Notes: generated by a model from the letters alone, not told the origin. Numbered from the stretch's first letter, positions 6,077-12,777 are shown. The stretch: 17,032 nucleotides of DNA from JARIHD01 sp035629475 (GCA_035629475.1 DASPHS010000123.1:1-17032); one strand, 5' to 3'. A program made the numbers and translations.

Positions 6077-6082
6077 GCTTGT

Positions 6083-6091
6083 ATTGTAGCA
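6083..6091 (-). promoter_or_regulatory. Extended -10 promoter giving a leaderless regulator mRNA
   Basis: TGCTACAAT on the minus strand, 6 nt from the -10 to the ATG, so +1 falls on the A of the start codon. It lies in the 37-bp gap after miaA. A partial -35 match, TGTAGT, is 17 bp upstream, inside the miaA stop region. Confidence 0.65.
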
Positions 6092-6113
6092 AACTTCTGG
6101 TGACTACTACATA

Positions 6114-6989
6114 TCATTTGTTCAAGAAAGTTGTAACTAAATCAACAGCTTCTTCCGTATTACTGATCCAATTAATATCTTTGTTCCGTTTGAACCACGT
6201 TCTTTGACGTTTGGCTAAATTGCTATCATTTTGAACAAATTGAGCCATAGCATCCTCGAGCGTGCCACCACCTTCAATATAATTTTTGAATGCCCTATAG
6301 CCAGGAGCTTGTAATGCAGGAGCCTCCCACCCGTACTGTTGAGCCAAGGCTTTCACTTCATCAATGAAGCCCTGCTTGACCATTTGCTCAACCCTAGCAA
6401 CAAGCTTCTTACGCAGCACGTCGCGCTCAATGTTTACGCCAATGATTAAGGTGTTGGGTCGTAGAGCGCTCCTGGTCGCAGGCTCACCTTTTGTCTCGAT
6501 AGCACGAATAAGATGACGGGGATTGAGGGCATTCTGCGGCAGTGGGATATTGTCTTTGTGCAGGAGCTGCTGGAGCTGCCACACATCGAGTGATTCAAGA
6601 TATGCCCGCAATGCTGGCGCTCCCTTTTTACGAAACTGGAAGTTGTATAGCAGGCTATCAATATAAAGTCCCGTTCCTCCCACTATATAGGCAATTTTAT
6701 GGCGCTCCCCTATCTGATTGATTGCGTCAGTAGCTAATCTCTTAAAGTCAGCTGCAGAAAATTGCTCGTTTGGACTCACAACATCAAGGCCATAATGCGG
6801 GATGGCAGCCTGCTCGGCGGGGCTTGGCTTGGCGGTCCCGATATTCATATCCTTGTACACTGTCCTTGAGTCAGCAGCAATAATCTCGCCCGGAAACTCC
6901 CGGGCAAGGTGCAATGCAAGTGCGGTCTTACCTGAAGCAGTCTCGCCAACAATAGCTATTACAGGAGTTTGATCTGGTCGGGGTGCCAT
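6114..6989 (-). CDS. miaA: tRNA dimethylallyltransferase
   Basis: A 291-residue protein that transfers the dimethylallyl group from DMAPP to A37 of tRNAs reading UNN codons. Seen: P-loop GETASGKT (residues 15-22), DSRTVYKDMNIGTAKP (40-55, where most homologues have a Gln in place of Thr43), YIVGGTGLYIDSLLY (101-115), LNPRHLIRAIE and the C-terminal AKRQRTWFKR. It is somewhat shorter than the 300-316 residues of well-studied homologues. The start overlaps the 3' end of the ATL gene by 31 bp, with a weak GAGG 5 nt upstream, so it is probably translationally coupled. It is the last gene of thrS-atl-miaA. Confidence 0.95.
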   Translation of the reverse strand: MAPRPDQTPVIAIVGETASGKTALALHLAREFPGEIIAADSRTVYKDMNIGTAKPSPAEQAAIPHYGLDVVSPNEQFSAADFKRLATDAINQIGERHKIAYIVGGTGLYIDSLLYNFQFRKKGAPALRAYLESLDVWQLQQLLHKDNIPLPQNALNPRHLIRAIETKGEPATRSALRPNTLIIGVNIERDVLRKKLVARVEQMVKQGFIDEVKALAQQYGWEAPALQAPGYRAFKNYIEGGGTLEDAMAQFVQNDSNLAKRQRTWFKRNKDINWISNTEEAVDLVTTFLNK

Positions 6990-7291
6990 ATAAGCCTCGC
7001 TACATCCACCGTATACTCATCACTTACATCTATGCCATCTGCGCGCAAACGAGCAGCATGAGCCTCGCGTCCACCGCCGGGCCATCCCGCCGCAAGCCCA
7101 CCCTGTTTGTTAACGACACGTTGCCAAGGTAAGCCTGCAGGTCCTGAATGTGCAATCTGCCCCACTTCCCATGCCGCCCAGGCCGCGCCACAATATGCCG
7201 CTACTTGGCCGTAGGTCATAACTTTACCCTGTGGAATCTTTGCTACGAGCTGATATACGCGCTCAGCAAACTCAGCATCTACTCGTGCCAT
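6959..7291 (-). CDS. Alkyltransferase-like (ATL) DNA lesion-recognition protein
   Basis: A 110-residue protein matching the DNA-binding C domain of O6-alkylguanine-DNA alkyltransferases: VYQLVAKIPQGKVMTYGQVA (helix-turn-helix), then LPWQRVVNKQGGLA. The catalytic PCHR motif of MGMT is PWQR here, so Trp56 replaces the acceptor cysteine. That substitution defines ATL proteins, which bind O6-alkylguanine, flip it out and hand the lesion to nucleotide excision repair. It cannot transfer an alkyl group itself. The gene starts 7 bp after the thrS stop and overlaps miaA, so it is the middle gene of a three-gene operon. A functional tie to its translation-related neighbours is not evident. Confidence 0.9.
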   Translation of the reverse strand: MARVDAEFAERVYQLVAKIPQGKVMTYGQVAAYCGAAWAAWEVGQIAHSGPAGLPWQRVVNKQGGLAAGWPGGGREAHAARLRADGIDVSDEYTVDVARLIWHPDQIKLL

Positions 7292-7298
7292 AGGATAC

Positions 7299-9155
7299 CT
7301 AGAGTGATGTCCTACTCACGCGGGATTTGGCTTCGTTCGCAACAGTCTTGAGGAACTCCTCAATCGTATAGCTTTGCTGTTCCGCACTTACTTCCATATC
7401 CTTGCGAATGCGAGGCGTTACTTCACCGCTTTCGATTTCCTTTTGACCTATAACCAATGTGTATGGGACCTTCATAAGTTCGGCATTGCGTATTTTTTTG
7501 CCGACTGACTCATTATCGTTATCAACGACGATCCTTAGCCCTAGTAAGCGAGCTTTTTTATAGAGGTCGTCAGCAAATAACGTTGTATTTTCCTCTTGGT
7601 TTACTGTAATGACTCTTACCTGCTCTGGGGCAAGCCATACAGGAAACTTACCTGCCGAATGTTCAATATAGACCGATAAGAACCGCTCTAAAGATCCCAT
7701 AACTGCACAATGAACCATTACAATTCGCTCATCTGCACCCTCCTCATTTGTACAGGTCAGGTCAAAACCCTCCGGTTGCCCGAAGTCAATTTGAACCGTA
7801 GCAACTTGATGCTCACGGCCAAGAGCGTCACGGCCAAGAAAGTCTAACTTGGGGCCATAAAAGGCAGCATCACCAACAGCCTCAATGAAGTCATCACCCA
7901 CGCGCTCCTTTGCAATTGCCCGCAATGCATTTTCAACCTCTTCCCACTTTTCTTCGGTACCAATATATGCCGATTGGTTAGAGGGGTCGTGGAGACTCAA
8001 TCGCAATTTAAGTGGAATGCCCACCGCTGAGTAAAACCGCTCAATAATGTCCCATAGGCGAAGTGCCTCACTTTTTGCTTGAGATAAGCGGCAAAAAACA
8101 TGTGCGTCATCTTGAGTAATGCACAACACACGACTTAAACCGCCAAGTTCACCGCTTTGCTCATCGCGATAAACCATGGTTGTGTCACGATAACGAATTG
8201 GTAACTCGCGATAACTGCGCGGCCTACTATCATATATTTGAGTATGGTGTGGGCAGTTCATTGGTTTCATTGCATACTCATGACCTTCACGAGTAGTAAT
8301 CTTGAATAGCTCATCTTTGAATTTAGCCCAGTGGCCACTTTTTTCGTACAAGTCTTTTTTTGTAATATGCGGGATTGTAACTTCCTGGAAGCCGGCCTCG
8401 TCGCGCAATTCTTGCACAAACCGGTCGAGTTCCTTTCGCAAAGTAGTACCGCGAGGAGTCCACAGCGGAAGCCCCGGCCCAACTAATGGTGAAAACACGA
8501 AAAGGTCAAGTTCTTGACCAAGCTTGCGGTGGTCACGCTTCTTTGCCTCTTCGAGCATATTTAAGTACTGACGTAATTCTTTTTCAGTAGCAAACGCGGC
8601 ACCATAAATACGCTGCATCTGAGGGTTGTCCTCTTTGCCACGCCAGTAAACACCAGAGACTCGCATTAATTTGAATGCACCTACATTACCGGTAGCAGCA
8701 ACATGTGGCCCTCGGCATAAATCAGTGAAGTCGCCGTTTTGGTAAAATGATACCTCGTCAACCTGTGCATCGTCACCGGCCGCTAGGCCAAGCTCAGCTA
8801 CATCCAAATCTTTGGCGCTCGTAGTACCCGCACGCTTAAGATCATTTAACAATTCTTCTTTATATGGCTGGCCGGCTTGCTGTGCCCAAATGATTGCTTC
8901 ATCAATTGGCTTGGTAAAGCGCACGAACTCCTGGTTATCTGCAATGACTTTGCGCATTTCGGCCTCTATCTTCTCAAAATCAGCATCTGACAGCTGACCG
9001 CCCTTGATATCGACATCATAATAAAAGCCGTTATCTACAACTGGCCCTACCCCAAGTCTTACTTCTGGCCAGAGGCGTGTGATGGCAGTAGCCATAATGT
9101 GGGCCATGCTGTGGCGCATTGGGTGAAGATCAATCTGTTGTTGGTTGTCTGCCAT
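7299..9155 (-). CDS. thrS: Threonyl-tRNA synthetase lacking the TGS domain
   Basis: A 618-residue class II synthetase. It starts directly at the N2 editing domain (RHSMAH, His15/His19; CRGPH, Cys147/His151), which removes mischarged serine. The N-terminal TGS domain of about 60 residues is absent. The catalytic domain carries the zinc ligands Cys301 (MKPMNCPHHTQIY), His352 (TQDDAHVFC) and His482 (VHCAVMGSLERF), motif 2 at RYRDTTMVYRDEQSGEL, and motif 3 Arg491. The anticodon-binding domain starts near residue 505. AAAGGAG lies 9 nt before the ATG. Expression is apparently governed by the T-box leader upstream. It is the first gene of thrS-atl-miaA. Confidence 0.96.
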   Translation of the reverse strand: MADNQQQIDLHPMRHSMAHIMATAITRLWPEVRLGVGPVVDNGFYYDVDIKGGQLSDADFEKIEAEMRKVIADNQEFVRFTKPIDEAIIWAQQAGQPYKEELLNDLKRAGTTSAKDLDVAELGLAAGDDAQVDEVSFYQNGDFTDLCRGPHVAATGNVGAFKLMRVSGVYWRGKEDNPQMQRIYGAAFATEKELRQYLNMLEEAKKRDHRKLGQELDLFVFSPLVGPGLPLWTPRGTTLRKELDRFVQELRDEAGFQEVTIPHITKKDLYEKSGHWAKFKDELFKITTREGHEYAMKPMNCPHHTQIYDSRPRSYRELPIRYRDTTMVYRDEQSGELGGLSRVLCITQDDAHVFCRLSQAKSEALRLWDIIERFYSAVGIPLKLRLSLHDPSNQSAYIGTEEKWEEVENALRAIAKERVGDDFIEAVGDAAFYGPKLDFLGRDALGREHQVATVQIDFGQPEGFDLTCTNEEGADERIVMVHCAVMGSLERFLSVYIEHSAGKFPVWLAPEQVRVITVNQEENTTLFADDLYKKARLLGLRIVVDNDNESVGKKIRNAELMKVPYTLVIGQKEIESGEVTPRIRKDMEVSAEQQSYTIEEFLKTVANEAKSRVSRTSL

Positions 9156-9179
9156 AAGGTAAAACTCCTTTAATTAACT

Positions 9180-9411
9180 AAAAAGACGTGCCATTTAGGT
9201 TAAATACTCTCGCATGGTATTCAATCTATCTAGCACGTCTCGGACCCAAATGCTATGTCGCAAAATATGGGTGGTTCCACCGGACTTCTTTCCTGTTTTG
9301 GGAAAGCACTTGTTCCAGCATGTTAACGCACATTCTGGCTGCCGGCGGAGCTCCGCAGTTGGTGAGGCTGCATCGCGGCTCGATGTTTACATATATCAAG
9401 TCATTTGACTC
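9180..9411 (-). promoter_or_regulatory. T-box riboswitch leader of thrS
   Basis: The 3' half has every part of a transcriptional T-box. A stem III-like hairpin is CTTTCC/GGAAAG (9306-9288). The antiterminator is built as GTCCGG (9285-9280), the 7-nt bulge TGGAACC (9279-9273), ACCCA (9272-9268), a loop, TGGGT (9248-9244) and CCGAGAC (9243-9237). The competing terminator is AGACGTGC (9240-9233) with GCACGTCT (9191-9184), then T5. The terminator's 5' arm shares 9240-9237 with the antiterminator, so the two are mutually exclusive. The UGGA reading base A complements U73 of tRNA-Thr at 12678-12754. Stem I was not resolved. A candidate Thr specifier ACC lies at 9363-9361. Uncharged tRNA-Thr would allow read-through into thrS. 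Confidence 0.85.
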
Positions 9412-9417
9412 GATAGT

Positions 9418-9426
9418 ATTATAACA
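9418..9426 (-). promoter_or_regulatory. Extended -10 promoter of the thrS leader
   Basis: TGTTATAAT on the minus strand, predicted start about 9411. No clear -35 box is visible. A second possible minus-strand promoter lies upstream (TTGCAT 9567-9562, 16 bp, TATAAT 9545-9540). Confidence 0.65.
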
Positions 9427-9429
9427 CAT

Positions 9430-9637
9430 CGCAAAACTTCATCTCCACTAACTACTATAGCAATAGTAGTACCATTAGGCTAGCATTATTCCGTTGTTAT
9501 TTTTGTAATGGTACGTGGGGATAATACTATTAGGCTAGCATTATATGATATGTCATATATGATGCAATTCCCCATCGGCCATCTATAGAGTTAATTCTTA
9601 TATATACCATATAAGATATAGACGTTTATCACTGTAT
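9430..9637. other. 208-bp AT-rich intergenic region with repeats and palindromes
   Basis: No gene is seen. It contains two direct repeats (listed separately), an inverted repeat ACTACTAT/ATAGTAGT (9451-9470), TATATGA/TCATATA (about 9542-9559) and CTTATAT/ATATAAG (about 9598-9616). A possible minus-strand promoter sits at 9540-9567. The density of small palindromes suggests protein-binding sites or a decayed element. Confidence 0.45.
9470..9544. repeat. Pair of 20-bp direct repeats
   Basis: TACYATTAGGCTAGCATTAT occurs at 9470-9489 and 9525-9544 with one mismatch, 55 bp apart start to start. On the minus strand each copy begins with a -10-like hexamer overlapping it (AATAAT, TATAAT), so they could be duplicated promoter or operator segments upstream of thrS. 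Confidence 0.8.
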
Positions 9638-9674
9638 GAAAATACCCTTAGCCATTACAGCTAAGGGTATTTTC
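9638..9674. terminator. Terminator of tRNA-Val
   Basis: A perfect 15-bp stem (9638-9652 with 9660-9674) with a 7-nt loop starts 2 nt after the tRNA's CCA on the minus strand. T4 tracts flank both sides. Confidence 0.8.
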
Positions 9675-9676
9675 TT

Positions 9677-9753
9677 TGGTGGGCCCTAGAGGACTCGAAC
9701 CTCTGACCTCTTCCACGTCAAGGAAGCGCTCTAGCCAACTGAGCTAAGAGCCC
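9677..9753 (-). tRNA. tRNA-Val (anticodon GAC)
   Basis: Acceptor GGGCTCT/AGGGCCC (one T-G pair), D stem GCTC/GAGC, anticodon stem CTTCC/GGAAG with loop TTGACGT (anticodon GAC), T arm AGAGG/CCTCT with TTCGAGT, discriminator A73 and an encoded CCA. It decodes GUC/GUU. Confidence 0.96.
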
Positions 9754-9773
9754 CCACGGTTAGAATGCTCATT

Positions 9774-9802
9774 ACTATAGCCTATACGACGTACTTTTAC
9801 AA
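9774..9802 (-). promoter_or_regulatory. Promoter of tRNA-Val
   Basis: Minus strand TTGTAA (9802-9797), 17 bp, TATAGT (9779-9774). The predicted start is near 9767, 14 nt before the tRNA. Confidence 0.55.
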
Positions 9803-9845
9803 CTGCCGTATGCACATGAGACAGATACCGTCAGCCCGCTGCTTA

Positions 9846-9874
9846 TTGACCTTAACAGAGGTACATGCTATCAT
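9846..9874 (+). promoter_or_regulatory. Promoter of the 38-residue protein gene
   Basis: TTGACC (9846-9851), exactly 17 bp, TATCAT (9869-9874), with TGC before the -10 making it also an extended -10. The predicted start is near 9881. This is one of the best promoters in the window. Confidence 0.75.
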
Positions 9875-9898
9875 AGATGGGTTAATCAAGGGACTTTG

Positions 9899-10015
9899 GT
9901 GAGTACCAGAAAAACAAGCACGCTTGATGATTTCAAGCTGTTCTATGAAGAGTTATCATTCTCTTCACAACCCAATAGAATTCGAAGATCACGGGTAATT
10001 GGGCCTACCAAGTAG
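9899..10015 (+). CDS. Small basic protein, 38 residues, unknown function
   Basis: The frame starts with GTG at 9899, 5 nt after AAGGGA (9888-9893), and ends with TAG. It encodes a 38-residue product beginning MSTRKTSTLDDFKLFYEELS and ending in an Arg/Lys-rich tail (NRIRRSRVIGPTK). An acidic-aromatic central segment (LDDFKLFYEELSF) could form an amphipathic helix. No transmembrane segment or signal peptide is seen and I do not recognise the family. Support is contextual: a complete sigma70/extended -10 promoter 7 nt before the predicted start, a good ribosome site, and a terminator 12 bp after the stop. Together these make a self-contained unit upstream of nrdR. The alternative is a non-coding RNA of about 170 nt with a chance frame. 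Confidence 0.62.
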   Translation: MSTRKTSTLDDFKLFYEELSFSSQPNRIRRSRVIGPTK

Positions 10016-10027
10016 AATCAGTTACAT

Positions 10028-10060
10028 AAGCCCCATCTCAACAGAGGTGGGGCTTTAATT
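10028..10060 (+). terminator. Terminator of the 38-residue protein unit
   Basis: A 12-bp stem (10028-10039 with 10044-10055, one G-T pair), loop AACA, followed by a T-rich tail. Confidence 0.8.
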
Positions 10061-10066
10061 TTATAG

Positions 10067-10097
10067 TTATCCCCGACATAAATATAAGTTATCCACT
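10067..10097 (+). promoter_or_regulatory. Two DnaA-box-like direct repeats upstream of nrdR
   Basis: TTATCCCCG (10067-10075) and TTATCCACT (10089-10097) lie in the same orientation, 22 bp apart, about two helical turns. The second differs from the consensus TTATCCACA by one base. The repeat unit extends left as TATARGTTATCC-like sequence. Confidence 0.45.
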
Positions 10098-10131
10098 AGA
10101 CAAATCATTAGCGTAATGACAATATGTTGAC

Positions 10132-10536
10132 ATGGTATGTATATATTGCGGCAGCTCCACACAGGTAACAAACTCTCGACTCCATAAGCGGCAGAATGAG
10201 GTATGGCGGCGGCGCAGATGTGTGCACTGTGGCAGCCTTGTAACCACCTATGAGACTGTAGCGCTCGAAGCAAGCATAGTCGTACAATACGCTGCGACCG
10301 ATCTTAGGCCGTTCTCACGTGACATGTTGTTTATAAGTATTTATGAAAGCTGCAAGCACCGGCCTACGGCGCTTGCAGATGCAGCAGCACTTACGCAGAC
10401 TATCATGGGTAAAATCTTTACAAGGCCCTTAGCGCCGGCCATCACCCGTGAAGCAATTATTGCAGCAACTCAGAGCACGCTTGAACTATTTGATGCAGCG
10501 GCAGCCACTTATTATACGGCTTACCACCGACAGTAA
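10132..10536 (+). CDS. nrdR: NrdR-type ribonucleotide reductase repressor
   Basis: A 134-residue protein. The N-terminal zinc ribbon has MVCIYCGSS (Cys3, Cys6) and RRRRCVHCGSLVTTYE (Cys30, Cys33), the standard NrdR signature. The rest matches an ATP-cone (PFSRDMLFISIYESCKHRPT, then DAAALTQTIMGKI), which senses ATP/dATP. NrdR represses ribonucleotide reductase genes when dATP is high. The usual VxKRDG start of the ATP cone is divergent (IVVQYAATDLR), and the protein is shorter than the typical 150 residues. No ribonucleotide reductase gene is in the window. No Shine-Dalgarno is seen. A weak GACAAT lies 8 nt before the ATG. It converges on the glycosyltransferase with an 11-bp gap. Confidence 0.88.
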   Translation: MVCIYCGSSTQVTNSRLHKRQNEVWRRRRCVHCGSLVTTYETVALEASIVVQYAATDLRPFSRDMLFISIYESCKHRPTALADAAALTQTIMGKIFTRPLAPAITREAIIAATQSTLELFDAAAATYYTAYHRQ

Positions 10537-10547
10537 TTGCACCAGGA

Positions 10548-12161
10548 CTAGCTGTTCTTTTCGCCGCGTTCGTTCACTACGGCTTTTTCGGTAACGTCGA
10601 ACTTGTCCATGTATTTGCCGAACATGAGGCGTGTCTGTGAATAGTACGCTGCAAATGAGTTATAGATAATGGTAGTGAGTGGTAGATACGCCCACTGCAG
10701 AATCATGAACAACGTACGGTGACGCTTATACCTTGCTGGCTTCGGCGGTAGTGTCTTGAAACATATAAACAGAATGACAGGGACACCTACGAACAACGCT
10801 ACGGTCTGGATGCGGCTCACGATAAGTGGCAGCTCATTTGCTGCCAAACTCTGTGGATGCAACAGCGCAGGGATGAAACCTGCAGCCAGGATTAGCAGCG
10901 GACCCGACGCCCACGTTACATGCCCCTCTATGGTACGCAGCACACGAGCCCATAAGCCCATGCGGGGCACTTTATTCTTGTGGAAGAAGCCTTTGTCAAT
11001 AATATACGCGATATCTGATGCTCCGTAGGTCCAACGTCGCAGCTGAACAAACTGAGCCTTGAAGGTCTTGGTATAACTATCAGTCATAACAGCATCCTGA
11101 TAGATAGGCACGTGCAACGGGTAAACTTGGTAATTACCGTCAAAACGGAAGTATGCACGCCAGTACTGGTGCCCATCCTCAACGATAGTACGAGTGCTCC
11201 AGAAGTCAGTCTCTATGAGCGAAGCCATACCCTGGGCGTGTGACGAAAAGTTACGCAAAGCATGCGGACGCAACGACTGCACAATGTGATTAATAGAATT
11301 ACCGGTAGCAAGCACACGCATAGGCGCTGGCGCATCCCAGATATTATTGTTGTAGACGGATACAGGCTGAAACGAAGAACGCACAGGATCTGGGCATGAC
11401 GAGTAGACATATGTTAAAGCCGCCAGATACTTCTTGTGTGGACGATTATCGGAATCCAAAGTCGTAACAACGACGCGCAATGGATCTACCTGCTTCTGCT
11501 CCAGCCATTCTTGCAGTTTACGACCAGCATAGGTAACATTGCCGCCCTTACCTACAATCTCACGGGGAATATCATGAGGGTGCCGCACTGCCATTGCATG
11601 AAAGAACTCTTTCTTATATTCCTTGATGAGCTCTTTAGACTGTGTTTCGACACGCTCGCCGCCCCGCTCTTCGTAGGCCAATATCAGGATTACTTTTTTC
11701 ATATCGTAGTCTGAAGCAAGCACCGATTTGATCGTCGGTTCGAGTACTTCACGACTTTCATTGTAAGTGGCAATAATAATAGCGTGGATGACGTCGTCGG
11801 GGGCGACCTTCATAGGCTGCTCTTTAAGACGCTTTAGATTGCTAACATGCCATTTGGGTACATTTGTACCTGGATGTAGTACCGCCCCCGCCTGGAGGTC
11901 AGCATCGAGCTGACGCCAGTCGAGACGTTGATGTTGGTGCAGCACACTAAATCCGTGCACCGAGCGAATAGCGACACCGATAGCACGGGAAAAATTAACC
12001 AGCAGATAAATAAGCACGAACAAAGCCGCGAGGGTCACATTTAAGAATGCCAGAACAACGGGTATAAGAAGCATACTCCAGCTCAGCACCCCAGGCATGA
12101 TCTCAAAGAAACGGTAACGGCGGCCGCGCTGTTCTTTGTAGGGAATCTCTATATCAGTCAT
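10548..12161 (-). CDS. Membrane-embedded family 2 glycosyltransferase
   Basis: A 537-residue processive-type GT2. Two N-terminal transmembrane helices (about 22-62) precede a cytoplasmic GT-A domain with IIIATYNES (128-136), TLDSD (Asp236, Asp238), VEDG (Glu328, Asp329) and QLRRW (373-377), so the D, DxD, ED and QxxRW motifs of cellulose/hyaluronan-synthase-like enzymes are present. Three further hydrophobic segments (about 418-440, 450-470, 484-504) follow. It probably makes or modifies a surface polysaccharide or glycolipid. The sugar and acceptor are unknown. It lies 6 bp after a small three-helix membrane protein and both share one promoter. No terminator is visible before the converging nrdR. 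Confidence 0.9.
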   Translation of the reverse strand: MTDIEIPYKEQRGRRYRFFEIMPGVLSWSMLLIPVVLAFLNVTLAALFVLIYLLVNFSRAIGVAIRSVHGFSVLHQHQRLDWRQLDADLQAGAVLHPGTNVPKWHVSNLKRLKEQPMKVAPDDVIHAIIIATYNESREVLEPTIKSVLASDYDMKKVILILAYEERGGERVETQSKELIKEYKKEFFHAMAVRHPHDIPREIVGKGGNVTYAGRKLQEWLEQKQVDPLRVVVTTLDSDNRPHKKYLAALTYVYSSCPDPVRSSFQPVSVYNNNIWDAPAPMRVLATGNSINHIVQSLRPHALRNFSSHAQGMASLIETDFWSTRTIVEDGHQYWRAYFRFDGNYQVYPLHVPIYQDAVMTDSYTKTFKAQFVQLRRWTYGASDIAYIIDKGFFHKNKVPRMGLWARVLRTIEGHVTWASGPLLILAAGFIPALLHPQSLAANELPLIVSRIQTVALFVGVPVILFICFKTLPPKPARYKRHRTLFMILQWAYLPLTTIIYNSFAAYYSQTRLMFGKYMDKFDVTEKAVVNERGEKNS

Positions 12162-12167
12162 ATATGC

Positions 12168-12527
12168 CTAGTATGAAGCGAGCAGCGCGTTACTTACTAT
12201 TACTGCCAGCAGCAGGATGAGGACCCCGAGGCCAAGAATGGTCAAAGATAATGCTCGCCGCAGGTGATAGGTGCGAATACTCAGTACAATATTGGCCACG
12301 GCGACAACGAGCGCGAACAGTACGAAGCTGAAAATAGCGAGTACGTTGCCCTTTTGGAAAGCACTCAAGCCTTGGTTGGCACGGTATTCAATGATGTAGC
12401 TATCTACGCCCTGCCCTAGGCCTGCCTTAAGTAAGACAATAACAACTACGAGGAATGTCAGAAATACATTGATACTTACAAGCAGCAAGACAATCTTGTC
12501 GTGAAGATATTTCTTAGGTATATGCAT
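12168..12527 (-). CDS. Small three-helix membrane protein, unknown
   Basis: A 119-residue protein with transmembrane segments at about 11-34, 61-84 and 93-113, a short extracytoplasmic or loop region with GVDSYIIEYRANQGLSAFQKG, and a basic RTYHLRR turn between helices 2 and 3. No family is recognised. Tight spacing (6 bp) to the glycosyltransferase suggests a joint role at the membrane, such as an accessory subunit. This is inference. The ATG is about 5 nt after the predicted start of transcription and has no Shine-Dalgarno. Confidence 0.75.
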   Translation of the reverse strand: MHIPKKYLHDKIVLLLVSINVFLTFLVVVIVLLKAGLGQGVDSYIIEYRANQGLSAFQKGNVLAIFSFVLFALVVAVANIVLSIRTYHLRRALSLTILGLGVLILLLAVIVSNALLASY

Positions 12528-12538
12528 ATTGTGTAATC

Positions 12539-12567
12539 ATTGTAAGCCTCAGCTACGGATACGTCGA
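12539..12567 (-). promoter_or_regulatory. Promoter of the membrane protein/glycosyltransferase unit
   Basis: Minus strand TCGACG (12567-12562), 17 bp, TACAAT (12544-12539). The predicted start at about 12532 leaves a leader of only about 5 nt. Confidence 0.55.
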
Positions 12568-12587
12568 GGCAGAAATAGCGAAATGTG

Positions 12588-12662
12588 TGGTGCGGGTAGA
12601 GAGAATCGAACTCTCCTCTCAACCTTGGGAAGGTTGCATATTAGCCACTATACGATACCCGC
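12588..12662 (-). tRNA. tRNA-Gly (anticodon CCC)
   Basis: Acceptor GCGGGTA/TACCCGC, weak D stem GTAT/ATAT, anticodon stem CAACC/GGTTG with loop TTCCCAA (anticodon CCC), T arm GAGAG/CTCTC with TTCGATT, discriminator A73 and an encoded CCA. It decodes GGG. It follows tRNA-Thr by 15 nt and is probably cotranscribed with it. Confidence 0.95.
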
Positions 12663-12677
12663 AACAATCTTAGTTAT

Positions 12678-12754
12678 TGGAGCCACCTTGGGGATTCGAA
12701 CCCCAGACCCCCGCTTTACGAAAGCGGTGCTCTAGCCAACTGAGCTAAGGTGGC
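12678..12754 (-). tRNA. tRNA-Thr (anticodon CGT)
   Basis: Acceptor GCCACCT/AGGTGGC, D stem GCTC/GAGC, anticodon stem CCGCT/AGCGG with loop TTCGTAA (anticodon CGT), T arm CTGGG/CCCCA-type with TTCGAAT, discriminator U73 and an encoded CCA. It decodes ACG. U73 matches the A of UGGA in the thrS T-box. Confidence 0.96.
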
Positions 12755-12768
12755 ACACAATGAGCAGT

Positions 12769-12777
12769 ATTATATCA
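12769..12777 (-). promoter_or_regulatory. Extended -10 promoter of tRNA-Thr/tRNA-Gly
   Basis: TGATATAAT on the minus strand, predicted start near 12762, 8 nt before the tRNA-Thr 5' end. The -35 is poor (TTTGCG at 16 bp). Confidence 0.65.

Noticed and set aside
9188..9424. 78-residue open frame on + in the thrS leader
   Set aside because: It is the antisense of the T-box structure and shows no coding features.
10075..10095. Possible NrdR box (ACATAAATATAAGT)
   Set aside because: It matches the NrdR consensus only partly and the arms have the wrong length. The DnaA-like repeats on either side are a better description.
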